A DNA stretch of 64,000 nt from Dyella sp. RRB7 (GCF_022761115.1 NZ_JAKWJS010000004.1:62001-126000), one strand, 5' to 3'. Shown: positions 29,307 through 42,512, counted from the stretch's first letter. Numbers and translations are program-made. Notes: a model not told the origin generated them from the letters alone.

Positions 29307-29978
29307 TCAGCTAACGCGCACGTGCGCATCCAGTTCAGCCAGTTGGTGGGGATTGCCCAGGTTGCGCCAGAAGCCGTCGTAACGTTCGCCGCTGAGTTGC
29401 CCGCCGCGCATGGCCTGCTGGTAGAGCGGCAGCAACTTGAAGCGGCCCGGTGTCTGCGCTTGCAGGAAGGCCGGGCGATACACGCCGATATTGCCGAAGG
29501 TGAGGCGCTCGCCCGGGCCGTCCTGGTGGAGTTGCCCGTTATCGAGCACGAAATCGCCGCCGGCATGCCAGTCGGGGTTGGGCACCATCACCAGATGCGC
29601 CAGCCCCGCGGGTTGCAGGGGCAGGGCGGCATAGTCGTAGTCGCTATAGATGTCGGCGCTGACCGCGATAAAGGGTTCGGGCCCCAGCAGCGGCAGCGCG
29701 TTGAGCATGCCGCCGCCGGTTTCCAGCGGGGTGGGGCCTTCATAGGCATAGCGGATGCGCAGGCCCCAGCGCGAACCATCGCCGAGTGCATCGGGAAACT
29801 GATCGGCCAGGTGCGAGGTGTTGATCACCACGTAGCGCACGTCGATGGCGGCCAGCTTTTCCAGGTGCCATTCGATCAACGGCTTGCCACCAACGGGCAG
29901 CAACGGCTTGGGCGTGCGGTCGGTAAGCGGGCGCATGCGTTCGCCCAGGCCGGCGGCGAAGATCAGTGCGTGCCTCAT
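29307..29978 (-). CDS. murU: N-acetylmuramate alpha-1-phosphate uridylyltransferase
   Basis: 223-residue nucleotidyltransferase: makes UDP-MurNAc from MurNAc-1-phosphate and UTP, part of peptidoglycan recycling in the cytoplasm. The nucleotide-binding start is ALIFAAGLGERMRPLTDRTPK, then PKPLLPVGGKPLIEWHLEKL, with the metal-binding aspartate in IAVSADIYSD. The ATG at 29978 overlaps the stop of amgK (ATGA), so the two are translationally coupled, and homologues begin at MRHALIFAAG. The amgK-murU order is that of Pseudomonas. Confidence 0.93.
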   Translation of the reverse strand: MRHALIFAAGLGERMRPLTDRTPKPLLPVGGKPLIEWHLEKLAAIDVRYVVINTSHLADQFPDALGDGSRWGLRIRYAYEGPTPLETGGGMLNALPLLGPEPFIAVSADIYSDYDYAALPLQPAGLAHLVMVPNPDWHAGGDFVLDNGQLHQDGPGERLTFGNIGVYRPAFLQAQTPGRFKLLPLYQQAMRGGQLSGERYDGFWRNLGNPHQLAELDAHVRVS

Positions 29979-30988
29979 GCGGCGACCACCCGGGTGAGGT
30001 CGCGACCTGCCGTGTGGCGCTCCAGCAGGGCCACGAAATCGGCCAGTTCCGGATAGCTGCGCGCTACCGATATCACGTAGTGATAAACGCGCGGCACGTC
30101 GGCGAGATAGCCCGGCTTGCCGTCGCGATACCACAGCCGGTAGAACTGGCCGAGTACGCGGATATGGCGATGCAGGCCGGTGAGGTCGAACCAGCGCAGG
30201 AAGTGTTCGCGGTCGATATCGCTTCCGATCATGCCTGCATCGAGCAGTCGCCGGCGGTACGACTCCACCCAGCCTTCGACGCGTTCGCGCGGCCAGACGA
30301 TGTACGCATCACGCAGCAGTGAAGCGAGGTCATAGGTGATCGGCCCGGCCAGGGCGCCCTGGAAATCGATGATGCCGGGATTGTTGTGGTCGACGATCAG
30401 CAGGTTGCGGCTGTGGAAATCGCGATGCACGAAGCAGCGCGGCTGCGCCAGCGCATTGCGGATCACCACGTCGAAGGCCGCTTCCAGCACGTCCCATTCA
30501 TCGCAGTCGGGCGTATGGCCCAGGTGCCGCTGGAGGAACCATTCGGGCATCACTTCGAGCCCGCGCACGAGCATCGCGTGATCGAACGGCGGCAAATCGC
30601 GGCAGTCCATGCGCGTCTGCATGCGCAGCAGCGCATCCATCGCGTCGCCGTAGAGCGGGTCGGCGCTGTCGTCGTTCAACGCAGGCAGGTACAGCCGTGA
30701 GCCCAGGTCTTCGATCAGCAGGAAACCTTGTTCAAGATCGTGGGCACGCACCGCCGGTACGTGCAGGCCGGCAGCGGCGAGGCGTTCGCCGATGGCCAGC
30801 CACGGACGCGGGTCTTCCTGCGCCGGCGGCGAGTCCATCACGATCCAGCTGGTGCCCTCGTGGCGCGTGCGCCAGTAGCTGCGGAAGCTGGCGTCCGACG
30901 ACGCGGATTCGAGGGTCAGCGTGGCGTCGCCGAGGGTGGCGCGGGTCCAGGCAAGGCGGGCGGCGGCGCGATCGGGAGCGGGAGTCAT
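29975..30988 (-). CDS. amgK: N-acetylmuramate / N-acetylglucosamine 1-kinase
   Basis: 337 residues of the aminoglycoside-phosphotransferase fold. It phosphorylates recovered MurNAc (and GlcNAc) at the anomeric position, the step before MurU. The catalytic loop is CFVHRDFHSRNLLIVD and the metal site is PGIIDFQGALAGPITYDLAS. Together amgK and murU bypass the MurA step, which in other bacteria gives natural tolerance to fosfomycin. The upstream amtB stop is separated by a 14-bp palindrome, so amgK probably starts its own transcript. Confidence 0.92.
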   Translation of the reverse strand: MTPAPDRAAARLAWTRATLGDATLTLESASSDASFRSYWRTRHEGTSWIVMDSPPAQEDPRPWLAIGERLAAAGLHVPAVRAHDLEQGFLLIEDLGSRLYLPALNDDSADPLYGDAMDALLRMQTRMDCRDLPPFDHAMLVRGLEVMPEWFLQRHLGHTPDCDEWDVLEAAFDVVIRNALAQPRCFVHRDFHSRNLLIVDHNNPGIIDFQGALAGPITYDLASLLRDAYIVWPRERVEGWVESYRRRLLDAGMIGSDIDREHFLRWFDLTGLHRHIRVLGQFYRLWYRDGKPGYLADVPRVYHYVISVARSYPELADFVALLERHTAGRDLTRVVAA

Positions 30989-31036
30989 GGCGTGCGGCGA
31001 GTGATGATGCCGCGCAGCTTACCGGCTCTTTGCCCT

Positions 31037-31067
31037 GGCTTCCTCTCCCCGTTGGGGAGAGGAAGCC
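31037..31067. terminator. Perfect 14-bp palindrome after amtB
   Basis: GGCTTCCTCTCCCC / GGGGAGAGGAAGCC with a 3-nt loop, 10 nt past the amtB stop and 49 nt before amgK. No T-run. It probably ends or protects the glnK-amtB message, and it also resembles dispersed CCTCTCCCC repeats. Confidence 0.6.
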
Positions 31068-31076
31068 GTGCCGCGC

Positions 31077-32742
<1,666 letters not shown>

Positions 32743-32776
32743 TCAGCTCCCCATGCCGTCGATATGTGGCGGTGCA

Positions 32777-32791
32777 GCACGATGCGTGCCA
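32777..32791 (-). promoter_or_regulatory. Sigma-54 (-24/-12) promoter of glnK-amtB
   Basis: On the minus strand, TGGCACGCATCGTGC. The consensus is TGGCAC-N5-TTGC; all bases match but one, and the GG and GC pairs are exactly 12 nt apart. Transcription would begin near 32765, 26 nt before the glnK ATG. This predicts activation by NtrC under nitrogen limitation, as in other proteobacteria. I could not identify NtrC enhancer sites because a repeat lies just upstream. Confidence 0.82.
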
Positions 32792-32834
32792 TGGGTTGGC
32801 CAGGGATGGAATACGGCGTCGGCTACCCCTGTGC

Positions 32835-32914
32835 CGTCATTCCTGCGAAAGCAGGAATCCAGTGACTTCAGTGGGTTGCAAAGGCACAGGGTCCCCGCTT
32901 TCGCGGGGATGACG
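32835..32914. repeat. Paired REP-like element (BIME-like)
   Basis: Two hairpins in opposite orientation: ATTCCTGC-GAAA-GCAGGAAT (32839-32858) and TCCCCGC-TTTC-GCGGGGA (32892-32909). The outer ends CGTCAT and ATGACG are complementary, so the whole 80 bp can also fold on itself. The left arm continues CCAGTGACTT as in the widespread Xanthomonas-type repeats. It separates the glnK and suf promoters; no gene is visible in 32740-33080. Confidence 0.75.
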
Positions 32915-33015
32915 ATGAGGGGATTCCGCCGGTACGCCGAATTGGATAGTCGTTGTTGCTCTAGAAGAGAGCAATGCGCCAAGCGATCGCCCGTTTTTGG
33001 TGCAGTGTCGTCACA

Positions 33016-33044
33016 TTGACCCAATCGCCATTAATCAGTACCAT
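33016..33044 (+). promoter_or_regulatory. Promoter and candidate operator of the suf operon
   Basis: -35 TTGACC (33016-33021), exact 17-nt spacer, -10 TACCAT (33039-33044). The -10 region is overlapped by the small palindrome ACCATTTTGGT (33040-33050), a suitable place for self-repression by the Rrf2 regulator encoded 30 nt downstream. Promoter likely, operator speculative. Confidence 0.6.
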
Positions 33045-33080
33045 TTTGGTCCCGATTCCGTAGCCCTGGCCCAGCTCCCC

Positions 33081-33511
33081 ATGCTTCGCGTCAGCCGCCT
33101 CACCGACTACGCCACGGTGGTGATGACCTGCATCGCCGCCCATCCTGACGACGTGCTCAGCACGGCGCAGATCGCCGATGAGACGCGCCTGGAACTACCC
33201 ACCGTGAGCAAGCTGCTGAAGTCGCTGGGCCATGCCGGGCTGGTGGAGTCGTTCCGCGGCGTCAATGGCGGTTACCGGCTGGCGCGTCCCGCCGGCGACA
33301 TCACCCTGGCGCAGATTGTCGAGGCGCTGGAAGGCCCCATCGGCATGACCGAATGCAGCCTGGCCGAAGGCCAGTGCGAGCGCGAGTCGCAATGCGGCGT
33401 GCGATCCAACTGGCAACACGTCAACAGCGTGGTCGACAGCGCCCTGCGCGCCGTCAGCCTGTCCGACATGCTCAAGCCACCGAGTCGTCGCATCGATGCG
33501 ACCTTGATCGG

Positions 33512-33515
<4 letters not shown>
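33081..33515 (+). CDS. Rrf2-family regulator of the SUF operon
   Basis: 144 residues. Winged-helix DNA-binding domain in the first ~80 residues ([20 protein letters not shown], then [20 protein letters not shown] and [12 protein letters not shown]). Three cysteines follow in [10 protein letters not shown] and ESQCGV, the layout used by IscR-type proteins to bind a [2Fe-2S] cluster. It is the first gene of the suf operon and its stop overlaps the sufB start, the usual arrangement of the SUF-system regulator in Xanthomonadales. It probably represses the operon when clusters are abundant. Confidence 0.92.
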
Positions 33516-35032
<1,517 letters not shown>

Positions 35033-35127
35033 CTTCCGCCGCCTGCGCGCGATTTCCCCTGCTGTTACCAACGAATGTTGCCTTTTGAACGTGCCGTGCC
35101 TACGGGCCGCCAACTGAAGAATCTGCC

Positions 35128-35894
<767 letters not shown>

Positions 35895-35898
<4 letters not shown>

Positions 35899-37214
35899 GC
35901 GAGCCGCAGCGCACGCCCTTCGTCGACTCGCAGCTGGAAGCGGCGGCACAGGCGCGCTTGCCCGGCAGCAGCATTGGCTGGCTGCAGGCGGCGCGGCGCG
36001 AGAATCTCGATGCCTTCGCCGCATCCGGCCTGCCGGACACGCGCATGGAGGCGTGGAAGTACACCGCGCTGCGCGCGCTGGGCCAGCGCCACTTTGCATC
36101 GGGTGATGAGCAGGCGGCATCGCGTGCCGTCGATGCCAGTGCCTTCGCGTTGCCGGGTATCGACGGACCGGCGCTGGTGTTCGTCAACGGCGTGTTCCGC
36201 GCCGATCTTTCCCGCATCGATGCACTGCCGGCCGGCCTGGACCTGCAGCCGTTGTCGCAAGCCCTGCAGGGCGACGCCGAGCCGCTGCGCTTCGCGCTGT
36301 CACGGCACTACCGCGAAGGCGGCGACGTGTTCGCGCGACTCAACGCGGCGTTGGCCGGTGACGGCGTGGTGTTGCGGGTGGCGGCGGGCGCAAAGATCGC
36401 GCAGCCGGTGCATCTGCTCTTCATCGGCGCTCCCGGCGAGGTGGATCTTGCCTGGCATGTTCGCCATGTGATCGAACTGGGCGAGGACGCTGAGCTTTCC
36501 CTGATCGAGCATCACGCAAGCAGCGGCGACCAGCAGCACCTGGGCACGCAGGTCGCCGATATCGTGCTGCGCAAGGGCGCCCGCCTGCGGCAGGTGACGC
36601 TGCAGGATGCTGCCACCGGCAGTACGCTGGTGCGTCACGACAGCGTGCAGCTGGATGCGCAGGCGCAGGCTTCGCTGTACGTGCTGGAACTGGGCGGCGC
36701 GCTCGTTCGCCATGACCTGCATGCCAACCTGGCCGGCGACCGCTCGCGGCTGGAAACACGCGGCGTGTTCGTGCTCGGCGGGCGCCAGCATGTCGATACG
36801 CAGATGGCCATCCGTCACCAGGCGCTCAATACGTCCTCCGAATCGGTGTGGCGTGGCGTGGCCGACCAGCGTTCGCGTGGCGTATTCCGTGGCGCGATCG
36901 TGGTGGCCGAAGGCGCCGATGGCAGCGATGCCAGCCTGAGCAGCAAGAATCTCCTGCTGTCCGGCCAGGCCGAGATCGACACCAAGCCCGAGCTGGAAAT
37001 CTACGCGGACGAAGTGAAGGCCTCGCACGGCGCCACCGTCGGCCAGCTCGACGAGCGTTCGCTGTTTTACCTGCGTTCGCGCGGCATTCCGCTGGCCGAG
37101 GCGCGCTCGATGCTTACGGCCGCGTTCTGCCGCGCCGTGTTCGAGCCGCTGCCCGAGGAGGGCCTGCGTGAACACCTCTATCACCAGCTGATGGCGCACC
37201 TGCCTTCCGCGTGA
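35895..37214 (+). CDS. sufD: Fe-S cluster assembly protein SufD
   Basis: 439 residues. Beta-helix scaffold subunit pairing with SufB. Motifs: DTRMEAWKYTALRAL, LSLIEHHASSGDQQHLGTQV, HQALNTSSESVWRGVADQRS, VFRGAIVVAEGADGSDASL, SHGATVGQLDERSLFYLRSR. The last two are the best-conserved SufD blocks; the histidine in SHGATVG is shared with E. coli SufD. It starts inside the sufC stop (ATGA) and is followed directly by sufS. Confidence 0.95.
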
Positions 37215-37246
37215 AGGCCCCTGGGCTACAAGGCGAAATCACCACG

Positions 37247-38494
37247 ATGAATGCACAGACCCAACCGCTTCCCACCGTGTTCGACGTGCAGCGCATCCGC
37301 GCCGACTTCCCCTTGCTGTCGCGCACGGTGCACGACAAGCCGCTGATCTATTTCGACAACGCCAATACCAGTCAGAAGCCCGAAAGCGTGATCGCGGCGG
37401 TGGACAACCACTACCGCGAGCACAACGCCAATGTCTCGCGCGCGGTGCATCTGCTCGGCGAGGAAGCCACCGCGGCCTACGAAGGGGCGCGCGACAAGCT
37501 GGCCCGTTTCATCAACGCCACTTCGCGCAACGAGCTGGTGCTGACCTCGGGCACCACCCAGGCGATGAACCTGGTGGCCTATAGCTACGCGCTGCCGCGC
37601 CTGAAGGCGGGCGATGCCATCCTCACTACGGTGATGGAGCATCACGCCAACATCGTGCCATGGCAGCTGGTGGCCGCGCGCAGCGGCGCCACCGTGAAGG
37701 CGGCGCCGATCAACGAGCGCGGCGAGCTGATCGTCGAGAAATACATCGAGATGCTGACGCCCGAGGTGAAGCTGGCCTGCGTCACGCACGTGTCCAACGT
37801 GCTCGGCACGGTCAATCCGGTGCGCGAGATCGCCAGGGAATGCCGCAAGCGCGGCATCCCGCTGCTGGTGGACGGTTCGCAGGCGGTGCCGCACCGCCCG
37901 GTGGACGTGCAGGCGCTGGGCTGCGATTTCTACGCGCTCACCGGCCACAAGATGCTGGGCCCGACGGGCACCGGCGCGCTATGGGCGCGCAAGGAACACC
38001 TGGATGCCATGCCGCCGTTCTTCGGTGGCGGCGAGATGATTCGCGAAGTGCGTTTCGACGGCACCACCTTTGCCGAGCCGCCGCACAAGTTCGAGGCGGG
38101 CACGCCCAATATCGCCGGCTTCGTGGGGCTGGGTGCGGCGATCGATTACTACGATTCGATCGGCTTCGACGCCATCCACGCGTGGGAACACCAGCTGCTG
38201 GCCTACGCCACCGAACGCCTGCGCGAAATCCCCGGCCTGCGCCTGTTCGGCGAGGCGCAGGAGAAGGAGCCGGTGATCTCGTTCCTGATCGAGGGCGCGC
38301 AGGCCACCGATCTGGCGACGCTGCTCGACCTTCAGGGCGTCGCCGTGCGCTCGGGCCACCACTGCGCCCATCCGCTGATGCAGTTCTACAACGTGCCCGC
38401 CACCTTGCGTGCCTCGTTCGCGTTCTACAACACGCGTGAAGAGATCGACGCCTTTGTCACGGCCTTGCTCAAGGTGCGTAAGCTGCTCATGTGA
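37247..38494 (+). CDS. sufS: Cysteine desulfurase SufS
   Basis: 415 residues. PLP enzyme that removes sulfur from cysteine for cluster assembly. The PLP lysine is K235 in LTGHKMLGPTGTGALW, and the active cysteine is C373 in VRSGHHCAHPLMQF. The start at 37247 has AGGCGA 10 nt upstream; a GTG at 37211 overlapping the sufD stop is an alternative. No sufE or sufU lies next to it; the sulfur acceptor must be encoded elsewhere. A two-way terminator follows. Confidence 0.96.
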   Translation: MNAQTQPLPTVFDVQRIRADFPLLSRTVHDKPLIYFDNANTSQKPESVIAAVDNHYREHNANVSRAVHLLGEEATAAYEGARDKLARFINATSRNELVLTSGTTQAMNLVAYSYALPRLKAGDAILTTVMEHHANIVPWQLVAARSGATVKAAPINERGELIVEKYIEMLTPEVKLACVTHVSNVLGTVNPVREIARECRKRGIPLLVDGSQAVPHRPVDVQALGCDFYALTGHKMLGPTGTGALWARKEHLDAMPPFFGGGEMIREVRFDGTTFAEPPHKFEAGTPNIAGFVGLGAAIDYYDSIGFDAIHAWEHQLLAYATERLREIPGLRLFGEAQEKEPVISFLIEGAQATDLATLLDLQGVAVRSGHHCAHPLMQFYNVPATLRASFAFYNTREEIDAFVTALLKVRKLLM

Positions 38495-38546
38495 CGCCCC
38501 CCGGCTTTTTGCGACGATGCATGTCGTGCGCAACTACAGGATAAAA

Positions 38547-38573
38547 AAACGCCGCGGTTGAGCCGCGGCGTTT
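38547..38573. terminator. Two-way terminator between sufS and the M13 peptidase
   Basis: AAACGCCGCGG / CCGCGGCGTTT, 11-bp perfect stem with a 5-nt loop. On the plus strand it is followed by TTTCTGTC; on the minus strand by seven T. It serves both converging genes. Confidence 0.9.
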
Positions 38574-38602
38574 CTGTCTATACGGTCATCGCACAGGGGC
38601 TG

Positions 38603-40639
38603 TTACCAGATCTTCACCTGCTTGTCGGGGTCGCGAACCATCGTGTCGCCGGCCTTGCACTGGAACGCCTTGGCGAACGCGGGCATGTTGGACGGCGCGC
38701 CGATGGCGCGGAACTGCGCCGGGGCATGCGGATCGGTGTTGAGCAGGGTGAGCTGCGCTTCCGGCCGGATGTTGCCACGCCACACGCGCGCCCAGTTGAG
38801 GAAGAAGCGCTGGTCCTGGGTGTAACCGTCGATCTTGCTCTTGGCCTCTTTGGGGTTCTTGGCCAACGCCATCTGCAGCGCATCGTAGGCGGCATTGAGG
38901 CCGCCCAGGTCGCCGATGTTCTCGCCCATGGTCAGCTTGCCGTTGACGAACTTGCCCGGCAGCGCCTCGTAGCTGTCGAACTGTGCCGCCAGCTTGTCGG
39001 TGCGCGCTTCGAAGGCCTTGCGGTCCTCGTCGGTCCACCAGTTGACGTTGTTGCCCTGGGCGTCGAACTTGCTGCCCTGGTCGTCGTAGCCATGGCCCAT
39101 CTCATGGCCGATCACCGCGCCGATGCCGCCGTAGTTGAGCGCGTCGTCCGCGGTGGCGCTGAAGAACGGCGGCTGCAGGATGGCGGCCGGGAACACGATC
39201 TCGTTCTTCTGCGGGCTGTAGTAGGCATTCACCGTCTGCGGCGTCATGCCCCATTCGGTGCGGTCCACCGGCTTGCCGATCTTGCCGACCATGTAGTCGT
39301 AGTTGAACTTGTCGGCGGCCTGCACGTTGGCGAAGTAGTTGTCCGGCTGCAGGCTGAGGCCGCTCCAGTCGCGCCACTTGTCCGGGTAGCCGATCTTGGG
39401 GGTGAAGCTGGCCCACTTCTCCAGCGCCTTCTGCTTGGTGGCTTCACTCATCCACGGCAGGTTTTCGATACGCGCCTTGTAGGCGGCGCGCAGGTTGTTG
39501 ACCAGCTCCTGCGCCCGCGCCTTCGATGCGGGCGAGAAGGTCTGCGCCACGTACAGCTGGCCCAGCGCCATGCCCATGCCGCCCTCAACGGTGTCGAGCG
39601 TGCGCTTCCAGCGCGACTTCATTTCCTTCTGGCCGTTGAGCGTCTGCGCGTTGAAGGCGAAGTCTTCCTGCTGGAACGGCGTGGACAGGTACGGCGCGGC
39701 CTGGTCGATGGCATGGAAGCGCAGATAGGCCTGCCAATCGTTCACCGGCACTTCGCCCAGCATCTTGTCGAACTCGGCGAAGAACTTCGGCTGCGACAGC
39801 GAGAAGCCGTCCTTTACCTCGGCGCCCTGGGCCTTGAAGAAGGCCGCCCACTCGAAGCGGGGCGTCACCTTGTCGGCGTCGGCGATGCTGACGTAGTGAT
39901 AGCGGTTCTCCGGCTGGCGCAGCTCGGTCGGCACCAGCGAGGCGGCGGCCAGGCGCGTCTCGAACGCCATCACCGCCTTGGCCTGTGCCTGCGCGTCCGC
40001 TTCGCTCACGCCCACCAGCTGCAGCGTACGGGCGATGTGCGCCACGTAGGCGGCGCGGATCTTCTCGAAGTCGGGCTTGCTGTAGTAGTCGGCCGTGGGC
40101 AGGCCCAAGCCGCCCTGGCCGGCGTAGGCGATCTGCTGGCTGGAATTCTTGAAGTCCGGGCTGCCATAGAAGCGGAACGCCACCGGATGGCCATGGGCGT
40201 AGCTGTCGCTGATATAGGCGACGATGTCGGCGCTGTTCTTCAGGCCGGCGATGCGCGCCAGTTCGGGCTTGATCGGATCGAACCCAGCCTTCTCGATGGC
40301 CGCCTCGTCCATGCCGGAGGCATACAGATAGCCGATCTTCTGCTCGATCGAACCGGGCGCGGCGGTGGCGGCCTGCCCGGCGGCTTTCTCCACGATGGCG
40401 TGCTGCACGTTGAGGCTGTCCTCGCGCAGCGAGTCGAACGAACCCCAGCGCGTGCGGTCGGCCGGAATCGGGTTGGCGGCGATCCACTTGGCATTGACGA
40501 AGCCGTTGAAGTCGTTGCAGACGTCCTTGCTGGTGTCCAGCTCCTTGACGTCGAAGGCGCCGGAGGGTGCCGCCAGCGCGCCGGTGCACAGCGCCAGGCC
40601 CACGGCCAGCGCGAGCGGTTTCACAATGCGGTTCTTCAT
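38603..40639 (-). CDS. Exported M13-family zinc metallopeptidase (PepO/neprilysin type)
   Basis: 678 residues. Signal peptide MKNRIVKPLALAVGLALCTG with cleavage near ALA-AP, so it acts outside the cytoplasm. The zinc site is VIGHEMGHGYDDQGSKFD (HExxH), and the third ligand lies in GENIGDLGGLNAAYDAL. NAYYSPQKNEIVFPAAILQP is the conserved substrate-binding strand of the family. The C-terminus reads FQCKAGDTMVRDPDKQVKIW, typical of M13 enzymes, which usually end in a Trp. The start at 40639 follows GGGAGA. It interrupts the suf genes and the Rieske gene on the opposite strand. Confidence 0.95.
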   Translation of the reverse strand: MKNRIVKPLALAVGLALCTGALAAPSGAFDVKELDTSKDVCNDFNGFVNAKWIAANPIPADRTRWGSFDSLREDSLNVQHAIVEKAAGQAATAAPGSIEQKIGYLYASGMDEAAIEKAGFDPIKPELARIAGLKNSADIVAYISDSYAHGHPVAFRFYGSPDFKNSSQQIAYAGQGGLGLPTADYYSKPDFEKIRAAYVAHIARTLQLVGVSEADAQAQAKAVMAFETRLAAASLVPTELRQPENRYHYVSIADADKVTPRFEWAAFFKAQGAEVKDGFSLSQPKFFAEFDKMLGEVPVNDWQAYLRFHAIDQAAPYLSTPFQQEDFAFNAQTLNGQKEMKSRWKRTLDTVEGGMGMALGQLYVAQTFSPASKARAQELVNNLRAAYKARIENLPWMSEATKQKALEKWASFTPKIGYPDKWRDWSGLSLQPDNYFANVQAADKFNYDYMVGKIGKPVDRTEWGMTPQTVNAYYSPQKNEIVFPAAILQPPFFSATADDALNYGGIGAVIGHEMGHGYDDQGSKFDAQGNNVNWWTDEDRKAFEARTDKLAAQFDSYEALPGKFVNGKLTMGENIGDLGGLNAAYDALQMALAKNPKEAKSKIDGYTQDQRFFLNWARVWRGNIRPEAQLTLLNTDPHAPAQFRAIGAPSNMPAFAKAFQCKAGDTMVRDPDKQVKIW

Positions 40640-40805
40640 GGATTCTCCCTTGATGGGACGCGCTTGGCGCATCCGGACGGCCGTTGGTGCCTGCATGAGT
40701 CGACACGACCCCAATGGACAGGCTAGGCAGCGTGGGCGCACGACGCACAGTGTCGAAGGTCATGCGTGCGGTGCGATCGCCGGGCCGGGGCTTTATCATG
40801 CGCGG

Positions 40806-41354
40806 ATGCCTACATCTTCCCCCCTTGTCTATCGGGCGGCGATCGCTGCCGACGTGCCCGCCATCGTTGCCCTGGTCGAGTCCGCCTATCGCGGCGAGTC
40901 GGGCCAGCGTGGCTGGACCACCGAGACCCACCTGCTGGACGGGCAGCGCACCGATACGGAGAACGTCGCCGGACTGATCGGTCGTCCCGGCAGCCTGGTG
41001 CTGCTGGCCGAGCGCGATGGCGTATTGCTCGCCTGCTGCCATATCGAGCAGCAGGGTGGGTACGGTTATTTCGGCATGTTCGCGGTCGATCCGGAGCTGC
41101 AGGCCGCCGGCCTGGGCCGCGCACTGCTGGCCGAGGCAGAGCGTGTCGCCCGCGACGCATGGCGGCTGGCGGCGATGCGCATGACGGTGATCGAGCAGCG
41201 CGCCGAACTGATCGCCTGGTACGAGCGTCGCGGTTACCGCCTCACCGGTGAGACGCGCCCGTTTCCCTATGGCGACGCGCGCTTTGGCATCCCCCGGCGC
41301 GACGACCTGCGCTTCGTGTGGATGAGCAAGCCGTTGCGCGAGGTGACTGCATGA
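40806..41354 (+). CDS. GNAT-family N-acetyltransferase
   Basis: 182 residues. Acetyl-CoA-binding motif A is visible as FAVDPELQAAGLGRALLAEA, preceded by GGYGYFGMFA; motif B is AWYERRGYRLTGETRPFPYG. The substrate is unknown. Its stop overlaps the start of the Rieske gene (ATGA), so the two are coupled and probably work in a common process, likely linked to the suf genes nearby. The ATG at 40806 is the first in frame that fits the family. Confidence 0.85.
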   Translation: MPTSSPLVYRAAIAADVPAIVALVESAYRGESGQRGWTTETHLLDGQRTDTENVAGLIGRPGSLVLLAERDGVLLACCHIEQQGGYGYFGMFAVDPELQAAGLGRALLAEAERVARDAWRLAAMRMTVIEQRAELIAWYERRGYRLTGETRPFPYGDARFGIPRRDDLRFVWMSKPLREVTA

Positions 41355-41671
41355 ATCTGTCCGGATGGGTCTTCGTGGGCACGCGCAGCGAACTGCTGCC
41401 GGGCGAATTCAAGGTGGTGTGGGATGGCGATACCGCGATCGCCGTCTACAACATCGACGGTGACCTGTACGCCATCGAGGACGTGTGCAGCCACGATGGC
41501 GGCGAGCTGGCCGGTGGCGAGGTGCATGGCTTTGAAGTGGAATGCCCGCGCCATGGCGCACGCTTCGACGTGCGCACCGGCGCGGTGACCTGCCCCCCGG
41601 CGTACGAGCCCATCGCCAGCTTCCCCGTGCACGAAGCGGACGGGCAGATCTGGACGCGGGACGATCGTTGA
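41351..41671 (+). CDS. Rieske [2Fe-2S] ferredoxin-like protein
   Basis: 106 residues, a stand-alone small Rieske protein of the BphA3/NirD type. The cluster ligands are in VCSHDGG (Cys-x-His) and ECPRHGARFD (Cys-x2-His). It carries electrons in the cytoplasm to an unknown acceptor. In many bacteria such a gene ends the suf operon; here it is cut off from it by the M13 peptidase. A role in Fe-S assembly or repair is inferred. Confidence 0.9.
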   Translation: MNLSGWVFVGTRSELLPGEFKVVWDGDTAIAVYNIDGDLYAIEDVCSHDGGELAGGEVHGFEVECPRHGARFDVRTGAVTCPPAYEPIASFPVHEADGQIWTRDDR

Positions 41672-41703
41672 TCGTCACTGCATGGCGGCTCGCCATCGCG
41701 CCG

Positions 41704-42501
41704 TCAGAAGCGGTAGACGAAAGCCAGCGTGGTGGTGAACTGGTTGGGCGAACCGAAGCTGCGTACCAGCGGGCTGTTCGCGGCGTCGCCAAGCAGGCGC
41801 GTGTAGTTGAGCGCGAACGCAAAGCCGGTATGCAGGCTGGTCGGCATATAGGCGTCGTACTCGAAGGCGATCTGCTGGTTGCCGGCGCCGGGCGACCAGG
41901 GCGTCACGCCCAGCTTGATCGCCTGTGCGGGCGTGACCTGGAAAAAACGCCGCATGGCCGGGCCGTTCATCGCCTGCCACTGCAGCTGCACGCTGTGGTT
42001 CAAGTAACCGATGGCCGGCAGGTCGTAATCGGCATACACGTTGAGGTAGGCCCCGGCACCCTGGGTGTCGTGGCTCAAGGTGGCGCCCAGGTTGAGCGGC
42101 ACCGTGGCCTGGTACTCGATATAGCCGCCGCCGTTGATGCGCGGCGAAAGCGAGTCGACCACGCCGCCAAGCTTCGGGCCCAGTTCGTCGCGATCACGGC
42201 CCCACAGGTAATTGCCGTACAGGCCGCCGCGCCACTGGTCGCCGTGGATCAGATCGACCGTGAGGCCGTCGAGCGTCGACAGCGTGATATGCCAGGGCAG
42301 TTCCGCCTGGATATACGGAACGGGCTGGTTGCGGTGATCGCTCGATCCCAGCCATGCCGGCATGCGCTGCATGCCAACGCCCAGCATGTCGTTGGGTCCT
42401 TCGATGACATCATCGGCATGGGCACCGCATGCGGTCCCCAGCAATACCGCCAGCAAGGTGGCCGGCGTGAGCTGGGCAAGAAGGGGCAGGCGGCGGGACA
42501 T
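41704..42501 (-). CDS. MipA/OmpV-family outer-membrane protein
   Basis: 265 residues with a signal peptide ending around GAHA-DD. The MipA/OmpV start pattern is clear: LGVGMQRMPAWLGSSDHRNQ followed by PVPYIQAEL; beta strands alternate to the C-terminal FTTTLAFVYRF, an outer-membrane sorting signal ending in F. Family members are barrel proteins linked to MltA scaffolding, cell-wall stress or porin function. Only 11 nt separate it from the adaptor gene upstream, so it is the last gene of the efflux operon. Confidence 0.88.
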   Translation of the reverse strand: MSRRLPLLAQLTPATLLAVLLGTACGAHADDVIEGPNDMLGVGMQRMPAWLGSSDHRNQPVPYIQAELPWHITLSTLDGLTVDLIHGDQWRGGLYGNYLWGRDRDELGPKLGGVVDSLSPRINGGGYIEYQATVPLNLGATLSHDTQGAGAYLNVYADYDLPAIGYLNHSVQLQWQAMNGPAMRRFFQVTPAQAIKLGVTPWSPGAGNQQIAFEYDAYMPTSLHTGFAFALNYTRLLGDAANSPLVRSFGSPNQFTTTLAFVYRF

Positions 42502-42512
42502 GCGCGGACCGG

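Noticed and set aside
38558-40726. 722-codon plus-strand open frame opposite the M13 peptidase
   Set aside because: The minus strand encodes a complete M13 enzyme with zinc site and signal peptide.
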